Positions 31,548 through 38,472 of a stretch of 42,299 nucleotides of DNA are shown here, in pieces. Made by a program: the position numbers and the translations under genes. Source of the DNA: a virus. Position 1 is the stretch's first letter. Each line of letters opens with the position of its first letter. The notes below the pieces were generated by a model that did not search any database, was not told where the DNA came from, and was given only the letters and a program-made list of their open reading frames with translations. Where the stretch lies: the IMG/VR virus record IMGVR_UViG_3300035703_000168, positions 1 through 42,299 of that record; one strand, written 5' to 3'.

Positions 31548-32991
31548 GCTTTTCGATGCTAAATGGATATTTTGCTTCCTTATAATATGCCTTACGTTGT
31601 GTCAAGTGACGTTTGGCAAACTTACAATCGCTAGTAATATCCCAAATCATTACGTGATCTTTGTCCTCAGCCTTACGAATGCCTCGACCAATACTCTGAA
31701 TGACACGTACAAATGATTTACCGGGCTCGACCAATACCAAATTGAAGATGCGAGGTATGTTAATACCTACCGCAGCAACACCATATGTTGCTACGATAAT
31801 TTTGTTATCACTAATTTTGACTTCATCGTATTCTTCTTTACGCTCAGTCAGTTTAGTTTCGCCGCTAATGAATACGCTATCTTTCAAACGTGATACAAGT
31901 TCACGACCAGCATTGACACGATCAACAAGTATCAATGTGTTGCCAGTATCCTTGATTTTATCAATGAGTTCTGCGATCTTGTCCAGACGTTTCTCATCTT
32001 CAAGCAAATGTTTTAATTCACTTTGATAGTTGGTAAACTCAACACCGTCCTTCAATTGTACAATATTGACATGACATTGTGCTAGTACACCTTTCTCTTG
32101 TAGTTCAGCAGCACTTAGTTTACCAATGACAGGACCTAGACTTACAAGCAACGATACTTGTTCATAAGGAGCCTTAGGAATAGTTCCAGTCAGTCCCCAA
32201 CGAATAGGAATATGACTGAAAGGTCCAGTCAATAGTGACTTCAATGCATCAGCCTTAGCCATATGCACTTCGTCAACCATGATACAAACAACATCTTCGA
32301 TAAACTCTTTGATGTTGACTTCTGCTTCGCCTGCTTTAGTATTCTTCAATAGATTGTTTAGGCTCTGCCAAGTACAGATTGTATGCTGTTTGTTGTACTC
32401 TTTACGATCACCGAAATATACGCCAACATCTAATCCAAGATTGATATAGTCTGCTTCAGTTTGTACTACAAGACTTTTGTTTGGTACGATAACAATACTG
32501 CGACCATATTGTTCTACTGATTTAGATAGTGCGGCAGTCATAATAGTCTTACCAGCACCCGTTGCGACTTCTTGAATGCATTGCGGGTTCTTCAAAAAGT
32601 TATTGACGATCTCTACCTGATAGTCACGCAACATGATAGGTTTGCCTTCTTCAACGTGACCTTTTGGCCATAATTTGTCACTAAATGAATCTTGGGACAC
32701 TTCAGTAAAACTAAAACTTGTTTGATATTCACGTAAATCTACTAATTCAATATCATAGTCATACTCTTCTAATATTGGTACAATATCTGGAATCAGATTG
32801 ATATAAGTACTACCCGCAAGACTGCAATAACTTACCTTACCGTTCCATCTACCAAGACGGACAGCAGGTAAGTAACGTGCACCGGGTACTTCATGCTCAA
32901 ACTTACGCATGAGTGCCTTGCGGCAGTCTAACTCAAGACCTTCGATCTTGCAGTTGACTTCATCCTTGATTATTATTTTTGCTTCTCTCAT
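31537..32991 (-). CDS. uvsW: UvsW-type recombination helicase/ATPase
   Basis: Superfamily 2 helicase that rewinds and branch-migrates recombination and replication intermediates and controls R-loop origins. At 484 residues it is near T4 UvsW (503). It has an N-terminal non-helicase domain, MLRDYQVEIVNNFL (Q-motif-like), Walker A ATGAGKT (143-149), Walker B DEVH (240-243), WGLTGT (motif III), and motif VI VIQSIGRGIRK. It overlaps the 3' end of the CWC zinc protein by 32 bases. Confidence 0.95.
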   Translation of the reverse strand: MREAKIIIKDEVNCKIEGLELDCRKALMRKFEHEVPGARYLPAVRLGRWNGKVSYCSLAGSTYINLIPDIVPILEEYDYDIELVDLREYQTSFSFTEVSQDSFSDKLWPKGHVEEGKPIMLRDYQVEIVNNFLKNPQCIQEVATGAGKTIMTAALSKSVEQYGRSIVIVPNKSLVVQTEADYINLGLDVGVYFGDRKEYNKQHTICTWQSLNNLLKNTKAGEAEVNIKEFIEDVVCIMVDEVHMAKADALKSLLTGPFSHIPIRWGLTGTIPKAPYEQVSLLVSLGPVIGKLSAAELQEKGVLAQCHVNIVQLKDGVEFTNYQSELKHLLEDEKRLDKIAELIDKIKDTGNTLILVDRVNAGRELVSRLKDSVFISGETKLTERKEEYDEVKISDNKIIVATYGVAAVGINIPRIFNLVLVEPGKSFVRVIQSIGRGIRKAEDKDHVMIWDITSDCKFAKRHLTQRKAYYKEAKYPFSIEKLDY

Positions 32992-33145
32992 TATATAATT
33001 CTATTAAACATTTCTCACATAAGCAATCATTATATTTGTCTGTTTCATCCAATCTTACATATGGTAATTTAAAACACCAACACTCGTTGCCATTACGATT
33101 GCAAGTAAACTCTGTTTGGCAACGTTGACATACTATCTGTCTCAT
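32960..33145 (-). CDS. Cysteine-rich CWC-type zinc protein
   Basis: 61 residues with eight cysteines: Cys6, Cys9, Cys15, Cys22, Cys24, Cys41, Cys43 and Cys46. CxxC-x5-C-x6-CWCFKLP is the signature of the bacterial cysteine-rich CWC family of unknown function. It probably binds one or two zinc ions. It is placed between the HARP-like gene (4-base overlap) and uvsW, so it may be part of the same recombination unit. Confidence 0.75.
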   Translation of the reverse strand: MRQIVCQRCQTEFTCNRNGNECWCFKLPYVRLDETDKYNDCLCEKCLIELYNERSKNNNQG

Positions 33146-34134
33146 CTTATCTTGACTGGTCGACTATTCTTAAGATATATGATCTTACCATAATGATCAC
33201 TAATATTATTAAAACTATTCCAACCTTTATGTGTTTTTAATAAAACGCTGTTTTGCAACATTTTATCCTTTGCTGGGCTGCAAGTAATACCGTTATCTAA
33301 TAATAATAGTTTAACATCGTTGTTAAGTTCTTTACTATATAATAAATCCCTTGCTGTAAAGACATGCTCTACTTTGAGATTCTTCAACCAGATAGCAATA
33401 TTTTCCAAATACTCACTATCAATTTCTGTTACATACTCGGCAGCAAACTTTTTGTAGTCATCTGTTATTAAACTATCATCTATTTTAATACCATACTGAC
33501 TTAACTTGTAAAATGTTTGGGGATCATCGTTTAAATCGATATCCTTGATTGCCTCATACAATGAACTGTTTAGAGAAACGACATACAAGTTATTATTAAT
33601 TTTTACCAGTGTAGGTTCCCAATATTTTACGGTGATATATTGGTTAACAGTATCAAGTATCTCTTTTACCTTATCACAATATACGATAGACTCGTAACAT
33701 TCGTTAACTGTTTCAATAGCAATTTTTAATTGATATGTAGTGAATGGTGCTTCATATACTCTTTTAGTCTTATCCCAGACAAAATCATTTAGTGATAGTT
33801 TACGAAACTTCTGAATGAATTTATTATTGAATGGTGACTTTATAGTAATAATACCATCATTAATGCTAACCTGCGCATACAAATATTCTTGTTTTGTTTC
33901 TACTACGGGCACTCGCCACGGCAACTGATTTAATAAAGTTACATCGTGATTTAATTTAGTCAGTTGACGTTGGTATTTTGCTAGTAACTTATTGAAAAGT
34001 TTATCCTGATTACTAGTAACAGGCTTATCTACTATCGTTTGTTTTATATTATTAAAGAAACCATAATCTTTTTTACTGAGGTGCACATAGCCTGCAACCA
34101 TGTAATTGATAAGTTGATCTTTAGTTTCAAACAT
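33142..34134 (-). CDS. HARP-domain-like protein upstream of uvsW
   Basis: A 330-residue protein. Residues about 95-143 read ITIKSPFNNKFIQKFRKL through FVWDKTKRVYEAPFTTYQ. This matches the HARP domain pattern: a strand, a helix with a basic face, then W/F-D-x-x-x-(K/R)-x-(W/Y)-x-x-P. HARP domains occur in SMARCAL1 annealing helicases, where they read fork structures. Here the domain is on a separate protein beside UvsW. The rest is alpha/beta and is not recognised. An extended -10 element (34142-34150) sits 8 bases upstream. The domain call is by eye only. Confidence 0.55.
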   Translation of the reverse strand: MFETKDQLINYMVAGYVHLSKKDYGFFNNIKQTIVDKPVTSNQDKLFNKLLAKYQRQLTKLNHDVTLLNQLPWRVPVVETKQEYLYAQVSINDGIITIKSPFNNKFIQKFRKLSLNDFVWDKTKRVYEAPFTTYQLKIAIETVNECYESIVYCDKVKEILDTVNQYITVKYWEPTLVKINNNLYVVSLNSSLYEAIKDIDLNDDPQTFYKLSQYGIKIDDSLITDDYKKFAAEYVTEIDSEYLENIAIWLKNLKVEHVFTARDLLYSKELNNDVKLLLLDNGITCSPAKDKMLQNSVLLKTHKGWNSFNNISDHYGKIIYLKNSRPVKIR

Positions 34135-34141
34135 ATCGAAT

Positions 34142-34150
34142 ATTATATCA
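34142..34150 (-). promoter_or_regulatory. Possible extended -10 promoter for HARP-like/uvsW unit
   Basis: Minus strand TGATATAAT: an extended -10 (TGn + TATAAT). The -35 is weak. It lies downstream of a terminator, so the unit needs a promoter here. Confidence 0.5.
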
Positions 34151-34170
34151 CCATGATTAAATCATTAAAA

Positions 34171-34203
34171 GTAAAAAGGAGAGAGGACCTTTTCGGTCCT
34201 CTC
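34171..34203 (-). terminator. Terminator after the AAA+ ATPase gene
   Basis: A 9-bp stem (GAGAGGACC / GGTCCTCTC) with a 5-base loop, 34181-34203. It is followed on the minus strand by a CTTTTTAC-type tract at 34171-34178. Confidence 0.85.
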
Positions 34204-34224
34204 GCCTTAGCGGGTAACGGAGTA

Positions 34225-35259
34225 TCAAGCCCGCTTCATGACAGTACTCTCAGCAAGATTGCGCCAGTTATCAGCACTCACCCTGACCAGATCAGCAATC
34301 TTGAGCGCCATACGCATAGACAACTCACGCAGACGCGACTTGTTGTCCCACATGAATTGGAGCACTTGATCAGCCTCACCATTTTCAAAATGATAGTCGC
34401 GGAACAGACCACCGTCAGTATCACGATGCACCTGCTTGATACGCAACAACTTGTCACGCTCCGTATCAATCGTCAAGTCAAGAAAGTGACAGCGCGACTG
34501 CAACGCCTCAAGATGATCCTGCAACTTCTTAGACTTCAAATTCTCAAACTTAATGTTCGTAATGAAGATGCATGAACCGTTGAAGTCAAACGCATCGGGG
34601 ATGCCCTCTCGTCGCAGCATATTGCTATCGCTGTTCCAGTAGATGCGACGACGCTTACCACTGTCAAGAGCAGCCTTAAGAATGTTGAGTGACAAATCGT
34701 CCATCAACACGCTATCGCAATCGTCAAACACCAGTACGTGATTCTTGTCGCTATGCTTGAACAGACACGCATAGAGACCAAGCGCCGTCATAGCACCCTT
34801 GACAACTTCATATTTGAGATTATTACCAGAAAGACGATCAAACATTGACGCCTTCTCTAACTGCTGCTCAACACCGAACGACTTACCAACGCCCGGGGGA
34901 CCACTGACGATCATTGCGCGAATGCCGCCGTTCGTAGTCGCCTTAGCCATTTCATCAAGAATCGCAAAACGTGTTGCGATACGATTCATAGCCTCATCGT
35001 CAGTCTCAACTGCCGCGACAGTAGCGGGCACTTGTGTAACAACCTCAGTCATATTACCCTCACCAGATGTGAATTCAAAATCATGTTGATCCTCAACCTT
35101 GATACGAATCAAGTGACTCTGATTGGGGAACATATTACCGTTTTCAACAGTAATGAAGTTACCCTTCTTACCACTTTGCAAACCCTTGATCAACTTGAAT
35201 TGCGTATTGATCACAGGAATGTTGCGATACGAACCATTCTTAACAAGAACAACTGACAT
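34225..35259 (-). CDS. AAA+ ATPase of MoxR/CobS-like type
   Basis: A 344-residue protein with a beta-rich N-terminal region (about 1-80) and one AAA+ module. Walker A is GPPGVGKSF near residue 118, Walker B is HVLVFDDCDSVL, and the sensor-1 area is CIFITNIKFENL. It is longer than the gp44 clamp loader and lacks its SRC motif. It is probably a remodelling ATPase acting on a partner protein. The start has an ACGGAG ribosome site, and its own sigma70-like promoter overlaps a dyad (35295-35322). It is a single-gene unit ended by the hairpin at 34181-34203. Confidence 0.85.
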   Translation of the reverse strand: MSVVLVKNGSYRNIPVINTQFKLIKGLQSGKKGNFITVENGNMFPNQSHLIRIKVEDQHDFEFTSGEGNMTEVVTQVPATVAAVETDDEAMNRIATRFAILDEMAKATTNGGIRAMIVSGPPGVGKSFGVEQQLEKASMFDRLSGNNLKYEVVKGAMTALGLYACLFKHSDKNHVLVFDDCDSVLMDDLSLNILKAALDSGKRRRIYWNSDSNMLRREGIPDAFDFNGSCIFITNIKFENLKSKKLQDHLEALQSRCHFLDLTIDTERDKLLRIKQVHRDTDGGLFRDYHFENGEADQVLQFMWDNKSRLRELSMRMALKIADLVRVSADNWRNLAESTVMKRA

Positions 35260-35294
35260 ATATAGACTCCGTTAGTCAATCAATCAATATAACT

Positions 35295-35322
35295 ATTATA
35301 GCAATTTGCAGGAAAATTGCAA
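35295..35322 (-). promoter_or_regulatory. Sigma70-like promoter with operator-like dyad for the AAA+ gene
   Basis: Minus strand: TTGCAA (35317-35322), 16-bp spacer, TATAAT (35295-35300). A 7-bp inverted repeat (GCAATTT / AAATTGC, 35301-35320) fills the spacer, as an operator would. Confidence 0.7.
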
Positions 35323-35342
35323 CAACTAAAAGGCTTTAAGAA

Positions 35343-35546
35343 TCAACGACTTACGATACCAAAAATCTCGTTTTTCAGCTGGGAAACTGTATCGTGCGGA
35401 ACGTAAAAGTCCGTAGTAGGATCCCAGTACTGTCCTGCTTTCGGGTCATAGTACAACACAGCACCTGAGGGGTAGAAGAAAGGACCTTCCAAACCTTTTC
35501 GGGGTTGATACTTCTGCTCACGCTCACTCAGTACACGATATCCCAT
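35343..35546 (-). CDS. Unknown 67-aa protein
   Basis: MGYRVLSEREQKYQPRKGLE, then GPFFYPSGAVLYYDPKAGQY: a Tyr/Pro-rich small protein whose aromatic pattern resembles small binding modules with YDP-x-x-G-x-YWDP repeats (OCRE-like in appearance only). The gene starts 1 base after the upstream stop. Its 3' end is part of a 30-bp imperfect repeat also found at 35836-35866. The function is unknown. Confidence 0.65.
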   Translation of the reverse strand: MGYRVLSEREQKYQPRKGLEGPFFYPSGAVLYYDPKAGQYWDPTTDFYVPHDTVSQLKNEIFGIVSR

Positions 35547-35547
35547 A

Positions 35548-35751
35548 TTAGCCCCAATCCTTGAAAGTACCAGACTCTACTTGTTCCGTAAAACCCGTGT
35601 TATATTCAAGAATTTCCTCGTCGGTCATATCATCTTCAGTGACCAACTCACTAGACCCTGTAGCACCCTTGTAATAGTGGGGCTTGAAGGGGCGACGATA
35701 ATATGCGTCAGCCGATCCACGATCATAAGGGCCGCCATGTCGCTTGTCCAT
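35548..35751 (-). CDS. Conserved small protein with PYDRGSADAYY motif
   Basis: A 67-residue protein starting MDKRHGGPYDRGSADAYYRR, a motif I know from small hypothetical proteins of phages and bacteria. I chose the ATG at 35751 rather than 35772. CGGAG stands seven bases before it, and the family start matches, while the upstream ATG is only a few bases from the predicted transcription start. It is first in the short unit read from the promoter at 35782-35810. Confidence 0.7.
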   Translation of the reverse strand: MDKRHGGPYDRGSADAYYRRPFKPHYYKGATGSSELVTEDDMTDEEILEYNTGFTEQVESGTFKDWG

Positions 35752-35781
35752 CTCGTTTCTCCGTTCGTTCATTATGTAGAT

Positions 35782-35810
35782 AGTATGCGCCCAAACCCAT
35801 ATAAGGTCAA
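35782..35810 (-). promoter_or_regulatory. Sigma70-like promoter for the PYDRGSADAYY gene
   Basis: Minus strand: TTGACC (35805-35810), 17-bp spacer, CATACT (35782-35787). The -35 overlaps the inverted repeat at 35809-35845. Confidence 0.65.
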
Positions 35811-35845
35811 GCCTTTTTCCCGCTTTTTACACAGGAAAAAGGCTT
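35809..35845. repeat. 12-bp inverted repeat
   Basis: Arms AAGCCTTTTTCC (35809-35820) and GGAAAAAGGCTT (35834-35845), 13-base loop. It lies between the 226-aa gene's stop and the next promoter. It may terminate the former or regulate the latter. Confidence 0.8.
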
Positions 35846-35866
35846 TATAAATCAATAACTTACGTA
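35836..35866. repeat. Imperfect direct repeat of 35327-35357
   Basis: Both copies share AAAGGCTTTA, then AATCAA and ACTTACG, with a few substitutions. The copy at 35327-35357 includes the stop and last codons of the 67-aa gene. The copy here lies after the 226-aa gene. This suggests a duplication or recombination scar. Confidence 0.6.
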
Positions 35867-35869
35867 ACC

Positions 35870-36550
35870 TTAGGGTTTTACTACGTTCGAACGGGCTATT
35901 TTTCTTTCATTGTACCAGTCTACATACATTTCTAATGCATCCTGACTGTGCAATGGTAAATTCAAGTGATTATTTAAATTAGTGTATTCTGTTGTAAATG
36001 TATCTTGACCGTAAAATAGATTATCCAAATTGATTACATATGGATTTTTTGTTGCTTTGTAGTTGTCGTATATTGCCTGAAATTCTGGGCTTGGAGTTAT
36101 TCCGACTGGTGTTGGATAACCATGATTGCTTTCTTTAAAATCTTCAATAACGTATTTTAAATTTGGACTTAGTTCGACAATTAAGTAATTTACTTTAGTC
36201 ATAGAACCAATGTGCTTGTTAATTTCAGTCATCATATCGTCATGATTTCTAGGGGTAAGGATGGTTGTATAGTTATCATGTGATGTTGAATTTAAGAAAT
36301 TTTCTATACGCAATCCTTCAGTAAAGACATGATTCTTATATTTCAAGAAGGTAGCGTGGAAATTACCCCAACCACCATTTTTCCAAACTGCATTTTTAAA
36401 TGAGTAACTATCTTTTCTAGAAACGATAGTACTGATATCTACATCAGGGTGATGTATAGGATAAGTTTTACTGTCTAATGATAGTAAAAACTGCAGGAAG
36501 TGACCTGCATGTCCTGGCCAAAAAAGCAAAATATTAAGTGTCTTTTCCAT
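35870..36550 (-). CDS. Sulfotransferase-like P-loop-type protein (tentative)
   Basis: A 226-residue protein opening LNILLFWPGHAGHFLQFLLS, a loop-helix start like small phage sulfotransferase-like proteins, though without a clear GxGxS/T P-loop. The C-terminus VINLDNLFYGQDTFTTEYTN, then MYVDWYNERK, resembles the end of that family. A late box lies directly before the ATG and there is no Shine-Dalgarno sequence. A virion-modifying or surface-modifying enzyme is possible. The family call is uncertain. Confidence 0.45.
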   Translation of the reverse strand: MEKTLNILLFWPGHAGHFLQFLLSLDSKTYPIHHPDVDISTIVSRKDSYSFKNAVWKNGGWGNFHATFLKYKNHVFTEGLRIENFLNSTSHDNYTTILTPRNHDDMMTEINKHIGSMTKVNYLIVELSPNLKYVIEDFKESNHGYPTPVGITPSPEFQAIYDNYKATKNPYVINLDNLFYGQDTFTTEYTNLNNHLNLPLHSQDALEMYVDWYNERKIARSNVVKP

Positions 36551-36555
36551 ACTAG

Positions 36556-36563
36556 TATTTATT
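36556..36563 (-). promoter_or_regulatory. Late promoter box abutting the 226-aa gene
   Basis: Minus-strand AATAAATA followed by CTAGT and then ATG. With T4 spacing +1 is 36550, the A of the ATG: a predicted leaderless late mRNA. Confidence 0.65.
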
Positions 36564-36589
36564 ATTTTTCTAAGAAATTTGCGGATGTA

Positions 36590-36615
36590 AAAAAGCCCCG
36601 TTTCCGGGGCTTTTT
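36590..36615. terminator. Strong hairpin terminator after the 86-aa gene
   Basis: An 11-bp stem with GCCCCG/CGGGGC core and flanking A/T runs, TTTC loop. It gives a T run on either strand and directly follows the stop at 36617. It insulates the late promoter downstream. Confidence 0.9.
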
Positions 36616-36616
36616 A

Positions 36617-36877
36617 TTATTGGCCAGTGATGTCAATATAGATTTCTTTATCTGCTGCCGCACGCCTCAATTTCATGCCGGGCTGACAGAAAATTGCCGT
36701 TTCGACAACTTCTGTTAGCTTATTACTCCAACCACGTTCACCTGCAAATTGTGAGGCAAGACTTTCTAAAAAAGTTTTGTCAACACTAACAGTTAAGCCT
36801 TGCGGAGTTTGATCCTGTTTCAATCTGAAACCCGCTCTAAACAAATCGACCAAATGCCATTGTTTCATATTCAGCAT
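36617..36877 (-). CDS. Unknown 86-aa protein
   Basis: The protein reads MLNMKQWHLVDLFRAGFRLK, then FLESLASQFAGERGWSNKL. The alpha/beta pattern is not recognised. ATG 36877 is supported by AAGGAG six bases upstream. It is second in a two-gene unit with the membrane protein at 36888-37100 and ends at the strong terminator. Confidence 0.65.
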   Translation of the reverse strand: MLNMKQWHLVDLFRAGFRLKQDQTPQGLTVSVDKTFLESLASQFAGERGWSNKLTEVVETAIFCQPGMKLRRAAADKEIYIDITGQ

Positions 36878-36887
36878 AGTTTACTCC

Positions 36888-37100
36888 TTACTTCTTCAAT
36901 TCGTCAACAATACGATTTTGTTCCAATTCTAACATAGATACACGGGCTTGATACATTCCGTATATCATCCAAAGCAACACTCCTGTTAGAAAAATAACAA
37001 TACCGTATTTGGGTGAAAGATAATCAAGAAACATTACAGTTCCTGCACCGGCAGCTAATCCGCCAAAAGTCTGTAAAAACGCTTTAGTACGAACATTCAT
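36888..37100 (-). CDS. Small membrane protein with two transmembrane segments
   Basis: A 70-residue protein with two hydrophobic segments (FGGLAAGAGTVMFLDYL and YGIVIFLTGVLLWMIYGMY) and a charged C-terminal helix (LELEQNRIVDELKK). It acts in the inner membrane, either as a superinfection or host-envelope factor or as a holin-like protein. An early-type promoter argues against a late lysis holin. AAGGAG precedes the ATG. The role is unknown. Confidence 0.65.
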   Translation of the reverse strand: MNVRTKAFLQTFGGLAAGAGTVMFLDYLSPKYGIVIFLTGVLLWMIYGMYQARVSMLELEQNRIVDELKK

Positions 37101-37125
37101 AAAAAATACTCCTTTGATTTATTCA

Positions 37126-37165
37126 ACACAAGATATAGTTTATATGACACAAGATATTGTGTCAA
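37126..37165 (-). promoter_or_regulatory. Sigma70-like promoter with operator-like repeats for the membrane gene
   Basis: Minus strand: TTGACA (37160-37165), 17-bp spacer, TAAACT (37137-37142). An 18-bp dyad GACACAA-GATA-TTGTGTC (37146-37163) overlaps the -35, and an 11-bp direct repeat ACACAAGATAT occurs at 37126-37136 and 37147-37157, 21 bp apart. This looks like a repressor site. Confidence 0.7.
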
Positions 37166-37175
37166 GCCACTATTA

Positions 37176-37400
37176 TCATTTTTGGGTAAACCCGCAAATG
37201 CATACACCATTTACGAATTTATGATCGCATTCATCTTCAATTTGAATTGCTTTGTATAATTCTGGGATTAGTTTTTGTAAGTTTGGATATTTGTTCTGAT
37301 CTACAATTGACATATCTTCTATGCCAACTAAAACTTGTTGAATTAAAGTTCTATGGTCTGACACTGTTAAATGATTCTCCATCATTGTTAACTGTCTCAT
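37176..37400 (-). CDS. Unknown 74-aa protein with C-terminal Cys/His cluster
   Basis: A helical N-terminus is followed by DECDHKFVNGVCICGFTQK, a Cys/His cluster (Cys, His, Cys, Cys) that may bind zinc, as in small zinc-ribbon proteins. It overlaps the cupin gene by 50 bases if started at 37400. In-frame ATGs at 37385 and 37382 shorten the overlap. It has no known function. Confidence 0.65.
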   Translation of the reverse strand: MRQLTMMENHLTVSDHRTLIQQVLVGIEDMSIVDQNKYPNLQKLIPELYKAIQIEDECDHKFVNGVCICGFTQK

Positions 37401-37740
37401 TAGGATTATTAAATCTTTCTCCAGTTACACAAATGAAGTAAAAATTTGTTTGTCCTATATTTCTAACACGATGATAGGTATTTGCAGGTATAGTAACGAC
37501 ACTACCAGGTCTTATTTCATACATCTGCTGATCAAGTTGTATATCACCCTTTCCTAGTATGACATAGTATACCTGATCGTTATCAGGAAAAGTTCTGCCT
37601 TCAAGTTCACATTCTGGCTTAATGCTATATGTTTGTAAAACTGTATTCTTGCCAAAATTGTTTTGAGTTACGGTGTAAAATTCGTTTTGATAAACTACTT
37701 CACCACCTGCATCTAATACATATTTAATGTTATGTTCCAT
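37351..37740 (-). CDS. Single-domain cupin protein
   Basis: A 129-residue beta-barrel protein. VYYVILGKGDIQLDQQMYEI (G-x-G-x2 motif) followed by RPGSVVTIPANTYHRVRNIG is the standard cupin motif pair, with the His of motif 2 kept. Motif 1 lacks the usual HxH, so metal binding may be altered. It may act on a sugar or small metabolite, or be structural. It lies 3 bases downstream of the 88-aa gene. Confidence 0.8.
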   Translation of the reverse strand: MEHNIKYVLDAGGEVVYQNEFYTVTQNNFGKNTVLQTYSIKPECELEGRTFPDNDQVYYVILGKGDIQLDQQMYEIRPGSVVTIPANTYHRVRNIGQTNFYFICVTGERFNNPNETVNNDGESFNSVRP

Positions 37741-37743
37741 ATT

Positions 37744-38010
37744 CTACCTATAGCTAAGTGCAACTAACTTATCGATTTCGTTACGAACAGTACTTATACA
37801 ATCACAAACGCATCCAAATTTACTTCCAGTTTTTATTTCTATAAATTCGGGATTGTGTATGCGAATTTCTACTTCATGTCCGGAGTAACGGAAATAAAGG
37901 CTTCGATATTTAAAATATCTTTTCTCATCCTTTATTTGTATAGTGTTTTCTAGGTAATAACTTTGATTAATGTAAGACGTAATAAGGTCTGTGATGATAT
38001 CTAGTGTCAT
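37744..38010 (-). CDS. Unknown 88-aa protein
   Basis: Begins MTLDIITDLITSYINQSYYL and carries GSKFGCVCDCISTVR with three close cysteines. It is beta-rich in the middle. It starts right at the end of uvsY, with no gap, so it belongs to the uvsX operon. The function is not recognised. Confidence 0.65.
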   Translation of the reverse strand: MTLDIITDLITSYINQSYYLENTIQIKDEKRYFKYRSLYFRYSGHEVEIRIHNPEFIEIKTGSKFGCVCDCISTVRNEIDKLVALSYR

Positions 38011-38469
38011 TTAACTTACCGTGATATCTTCCATGCCGGCTGTGCGTAGACGAACAATATGGCCTAGTTGCCATTGCTTGCTATCAAGACCCTTCATAAT
38101 ACCCAACCACTTGTTACGCAAAAGTGCTACCTCGTTGATTAGTACTTCAAAGTCAATAACTTCATCTTCGCCGTCAACATACTTTTCTGCGTCACGGCTT
38201 GTCAATGCTCTATTATAACCTTCTAGATATTTCTGGAAATACTTGCGTCTCAACTTACGCAATTGTATGTTGAGATAATTTAATACTGCCTCAATCTCTT
38301 GTAGTTGATTAAAACGTTGCTCAGTAATGCCAGGTAAGTTTGAGATATTCTTTTCTACCTTTCCACCTACCCGGCAATCATATTTAGCTTGATCTAACTC
38401 TGCTTCATAATGTGCTATGAAGTCAGGGATTACGCCTAAATCAGTTGTGATTCTGGTATACCAGTTCAT
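38011..38469 (-). CDS. uvsY: UvsY-like recombination mediator
   Basis: Loads UvsX on gp32-coated single strands. At 152 aa it is near T4 UvsY (137). The pattern SNLPGITEQRFNQLQEIEAV, then YNRALTSRDAEKYVDGEDEV, then NKWLGIMKGLDSKQWQLGHI is that of UvsY in environmental T4-like phages. It is helical throughout. The order uvsX, 84-aa acidic gene, uvsY, with gaps of 3-5 bases, supports the call. Confidence 0.88.
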   Translation of the reverse strand: MNWYTRITTDLGVIPDFIAHYEAELDQAKYDCRVGGKVEKNISNLPGITEQRFNQLQEIEAVLNYLNIQLRKLRRKYFQKYLEGYNRALTSRDAEKYVDGEDEVIDFEVLINEVALLRNKWLGIMKGLDSKQWQLGHIVRLRTAGMEDITVS

Positions 38470-38472
38470 TCA

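Noticed and set aside
34039-34575. Plus-strand open frame of 178 codons
   Set aside because: Covers the AAA+ gene and the terminator hairpin in antisense; no motif or start signal.
34225-35259. AAA+ ATPase as clamp-loader large subunit gp44
   Set aside because: It lacks the SRC arginine-finger motif and has a non-AAA N-terminal domain; length and pattern fit MoxR/CobS-like ATPases better.
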